The position numbers and the translations under genes are program-made. DNA of 64,000 nucleotides. It comes from Oscillospiraceae bacterium. GTDB lineage: Bacteria > Bacillota > Clostridia > Oscillospirales > Acutalibacteraceae. The notes under the pieces are model-generated. The model ran no database searches and was not told where the DNA came from. It saw nothing but the letters and a program-made list of their open reading frames with translations. Positions 62,512-64,000 of this stretch are shown here, piece after piece. Where the stretch lies: positions 1 to 64,000 of the forward strand of contig SVOY01000013.1 of assembly GCA_015066105.1 (NCBI GenBank). The letters are read 5' to 3'. Position 1 is the stretch's first letter. Each line of letters opens with the position of its first letter.

Positions 62512-62533
62512 TATATTTATGCACACTCGCACA

Positions 62534-62566
62534 CAAAAAAACGCTCACGGAAAATTCCGTGAGCGT
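62534..62566 (-). terminator. terminator of the mmsA gene
   Basis: ACGCTCACGGAA (62541-62552) pairs with TTCCGTGAGCGT (62555-62566). On the minus strand it is followed by seven T. Confidence 0.92.
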
Positions 62567-62583
62567 ATCTTTTTACCTCTTGC

Positions 62584-62639
62584 CCTCGCCGGGCAGGCAT
62601 TACTTTTCTTGAAAGAAAAGTAACCAAAAGAACTTTACC
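62584..62639 (-). repeat. 3'-UTR palindromic element, copy 4
   Basis: TTACTTTTCTT (62601-62611) and AAGAAAAGTAA (62614-62624) form the central stem, flanked by CTCGCCGGGCAGGC and CCAAAAGAACTTTAC. Read with the mmsA gene it lies after the stop codon (36 bases, including a GCGGCttCGCCGC-like hairpin) and before the terminator. Confidence 0.8.
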
Positions 62640-62674
62640 TGCGGCGAAGCCGCCCTGACTGCCGGCTACTTAAA

Positions 62675-64000
62675 TCACACGCCGCCGCCAACTGAACCGT
62701 CCCAGGTGTCAACGCTTGTAGCCTTCATCTCTTCCTCGTCAAACCAGCGGGTTGTAACAGCCTTTGTCTCTGTGAAGAAGCGGAATGCATCCTTGCCGAG
62801 GCAGTGAAGATTACCGAAGAAGGAGAGCTTGTGTCCCGTGAAGGGGAATACGCCAACGGGTACGGGGATACCAACGTTAACGCCTACCATACCGCCGTCT
62901 GTTCTCTTTGCAAATTCTCTTGCATAGTAGCCGCTCTGAGTGAAGATAACCGAGCCGTTAGCAAAGGGATTGCGGTTCATAAGGGCAAGACCCTCTTCAA
63001 AGTTCTTGACTCTCTTGATGCAAAGCACGGGTCCGAAGATTTCCTGTGTGCCTACGGTCATATCCTCTGTTACATTATCAAGGATTGTGGGACCTACATA
63101 GAAGCCCTTCTCATAGCCCTCTACAACAGCATCGCGACCGTCAAGCACAACGGTTGCACCCTCTTCAATACCCTTGTTGATCCAATCGATAACCGACTTC
63201 TTGTGCTCTGCGGTTACAACGGGACCGAGGGTTGAGCCTTCCTCATAAGCGGGGCCGAGCTTAAGCTCCATAGCAAATTTCTTTATGTAAGCAACAAGCT
63301 CATCAGCAATACTTTCCTGTGCAACAACAACGGGAAGAGCCATGCAACGCTCACCGGCACAGCCGAAGGCTGAGTTGATGATACCTCTTGCACTTCTTTC
63401 AAGGGCGGCATCCTCAAGAACAAGTGCGTGGTTCTTTGCTTCGCAGAGAGCCTGAACGCGCTTACCTGTAGCGGCAGCCTCTTTGTAAACGTGAAGACCG
63501 ACCTTTGTTGAACCGACAAAGGTGATACCCTTAACATCGGGATGCTTAAGGAAAATGTCAGCCTCAACTCTTGAGCAGGTTACAAGGTTAACAACACCCT
63601 TGGGAAGACCTGCTTCAACAAGAAGCTCGTTAAGTCTCATTGCTGTCATGGGAGTCATGGATGCAAGCTTGAGAACGATTGTGTTACCTGCGGCAATACA
63701 GCAGGGAACCATCCAGCCCATGGGAATCATACCGGGGAAGTTGAAGGGAACAATGCCTGCAAAAACACCTACGGGCTCATAGTAAAGAGTTGTGTCGTAG
63801 CCGCTTGAGGTATCTCTCATTGAGTCACCTAAAAGAGCCATAGGTGCACCGATTGCTAATTCAACGGGCTCCTTAACCTTAAGGATGTCACCCTTTGCCT
63901 CTGAAAGCACCTTGCCGTGCTCAAGTGCGCAGAGCTTTGAAAGCTCATCCATATGCTCAATAAGAAGCTCACGGAATTTATATAGCACCTGTACTCTCTT
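62675..64000 (-). CDS. mmsA: CoA-acylating methylmalonate-semialdehyde dehydrogenase (5' part outside window)
   Basis: 441 residues are visible; the frame stays open to the right edge (KRVQVLYKFRELL upstream of the first possible GTG), so the gene starts outside. It is an aldehyde dehydrogenase of the MmsA type. Motifs are NFPGMIPMGWMVPCCIAAGN, FVGSTKVG, the active-site Cys in FGCAGERCMA, QEIFGPVLCIKRV and the typical C-terminus FFTETKAVTTRWF. The reaction is oxidative decarboxylation of methylmalonate or malonate semialdehyde to propionyl- or acetyl-CoA, in valine or myo-inositol breakdown. The Glu-to-other change typical of CoA-dependent members fits ALVLEDA near 192. Confidence 0.9.
   Translation of the reverse strand, partial: KRVQVLYKFRELLIEHMDELSKLCALEHGKVLSEAKGDILKVKEPVELAIGAPMALLGDSMRDTSSGYDTTLYYEPVGVFAGIVPFNFPGMIPMGWMVPCCIAAGNTIVLKLASMTPMTAMRLNELLVEAGLPKGVVNLVTCSRVEADIFLKHPDVKGITFVGSTKVGLHVYKEAAATGKRVQALCEAKNHALVLEDAALERSARGIINSAFGCAGERCMALPVVVAQESIADELVAYIKKFAMELKLGPAYEEGSTLGPVVTAEHKKSVIDWINKGIEEGATVVLDGRDAVVEGYEKGFYVGPTILDNVTEDMTVGTQEIFGPVLCIKRVKNFEEGLALMNRNPFANGSVIFTQSGYYAREFAKRTDGGMVGVNVGIPVPVGVFPFTGHKLSFFGNLHCLGKDAFRFFTETKAVTTRWFDEEEMKATSVDTWDGSVGGGV

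Noticed and set aside
62243-62623. 126-residue plus-strand ORF over the antitoxin
   Set aside because: It is antisense to the antitoxin and runs through its promoter and the mmsA terminator.

Overview
The window looks like a chromosomal segment of a strictly anaerobic, Gram-positive gut Clostridia, most like the Oscillospirales/Ruminococcaceae. This is an inference from gene content. Supporting it are an oxygen-sensitive class III ribonucleotide reductase with a radical-SAM activase, a CDP-glycerol glycerophosphotransferase of teichoic-acid type, large secreted proteins with fibronectin-III tails, strong AGGAGG-type ribosome binding sites, many TTGACA/TATAAT promoters, and a purine pathway using a stand-alone AICAR transformylase plus a PurO-type IMP cyclohydrolase. 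No rRNA, tRNA, CRISPR array or complete insertion sequence was found.

Layout. 1-2045 (minus): an SPFH/zinc-ribbon protein, a DUF4428 zinc-ribbon protein cut by the window edge, and a small membrane protein. 2128-10345 (minus): a large secreted protein and a lipoprotein behind one promoter carrying three copies of ACCCTACA, next to a three-gene signalling cassette (membrane sensor, histidine kinase, LuxR-type regulator). 10723-12747: greA-lysS. 12864-16315: a heterodimeric ABC exporter. 16420-19965: dCMP deaminase, a DUF362 protein and a GPH-family transporter with an unusual cytoplasmic tail. 20176-28453: a secreted GH51 arabinofuranosidase and a 1828-residue exoprotein with eight tandem repeats. 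28627-32851 (plus): NrdG-like activase, NrdD with a fused redoxin domain, and thioredoxin reductase. 33078-38307: a small membrane CxxC protein, an AMP-forming acyl-CoA synthetase, a 555-base palindrome-rich intergenic region with a MITE-like element, and a second GPH transporter with the same tail. 38527-51077 (minus): a ten-gene purine operon, purE-C-F-M-N-O-AICARFT-glyA-purD-purL, behind a ZTP riboswitch. 51471-56534: a double metallophosphoesterase exoprotein and a MATE pump. 56643-60599: glycosyltransferases and a teichoic-acid-type polymerase. 60762-64000: asnA, a DinJ/YafQ-type toxin-antitoxin pair and a methylmalonate-semialdehyde dehydrogenase cut by the right edge.

How the genes work together. 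The purine operon covers most steps from PRPP to IMP and includes glyA, which supplies one-carbon units. The ZTP riboswitch senses the intermediate that builds up when 10-formyl-THF is short. NrdG, NrdD and TrxB form a deoxynucleotide module in which the NrdD-fused redoxin is probably recycled by TrxB. The sensor cassette probably controls its neighbouring surface protein genes. The strongest unexplained signals are four copies of a palindromic element, each placed between a stop codon and a downstream hairpin in the same polarity; a 249-base MITE-like element; a PurF whose glutaminase residues are all missing; the C-terminal tails of both GPH transporters; and a terminator hairpin whose left arm overlaps the nrdD promoter.
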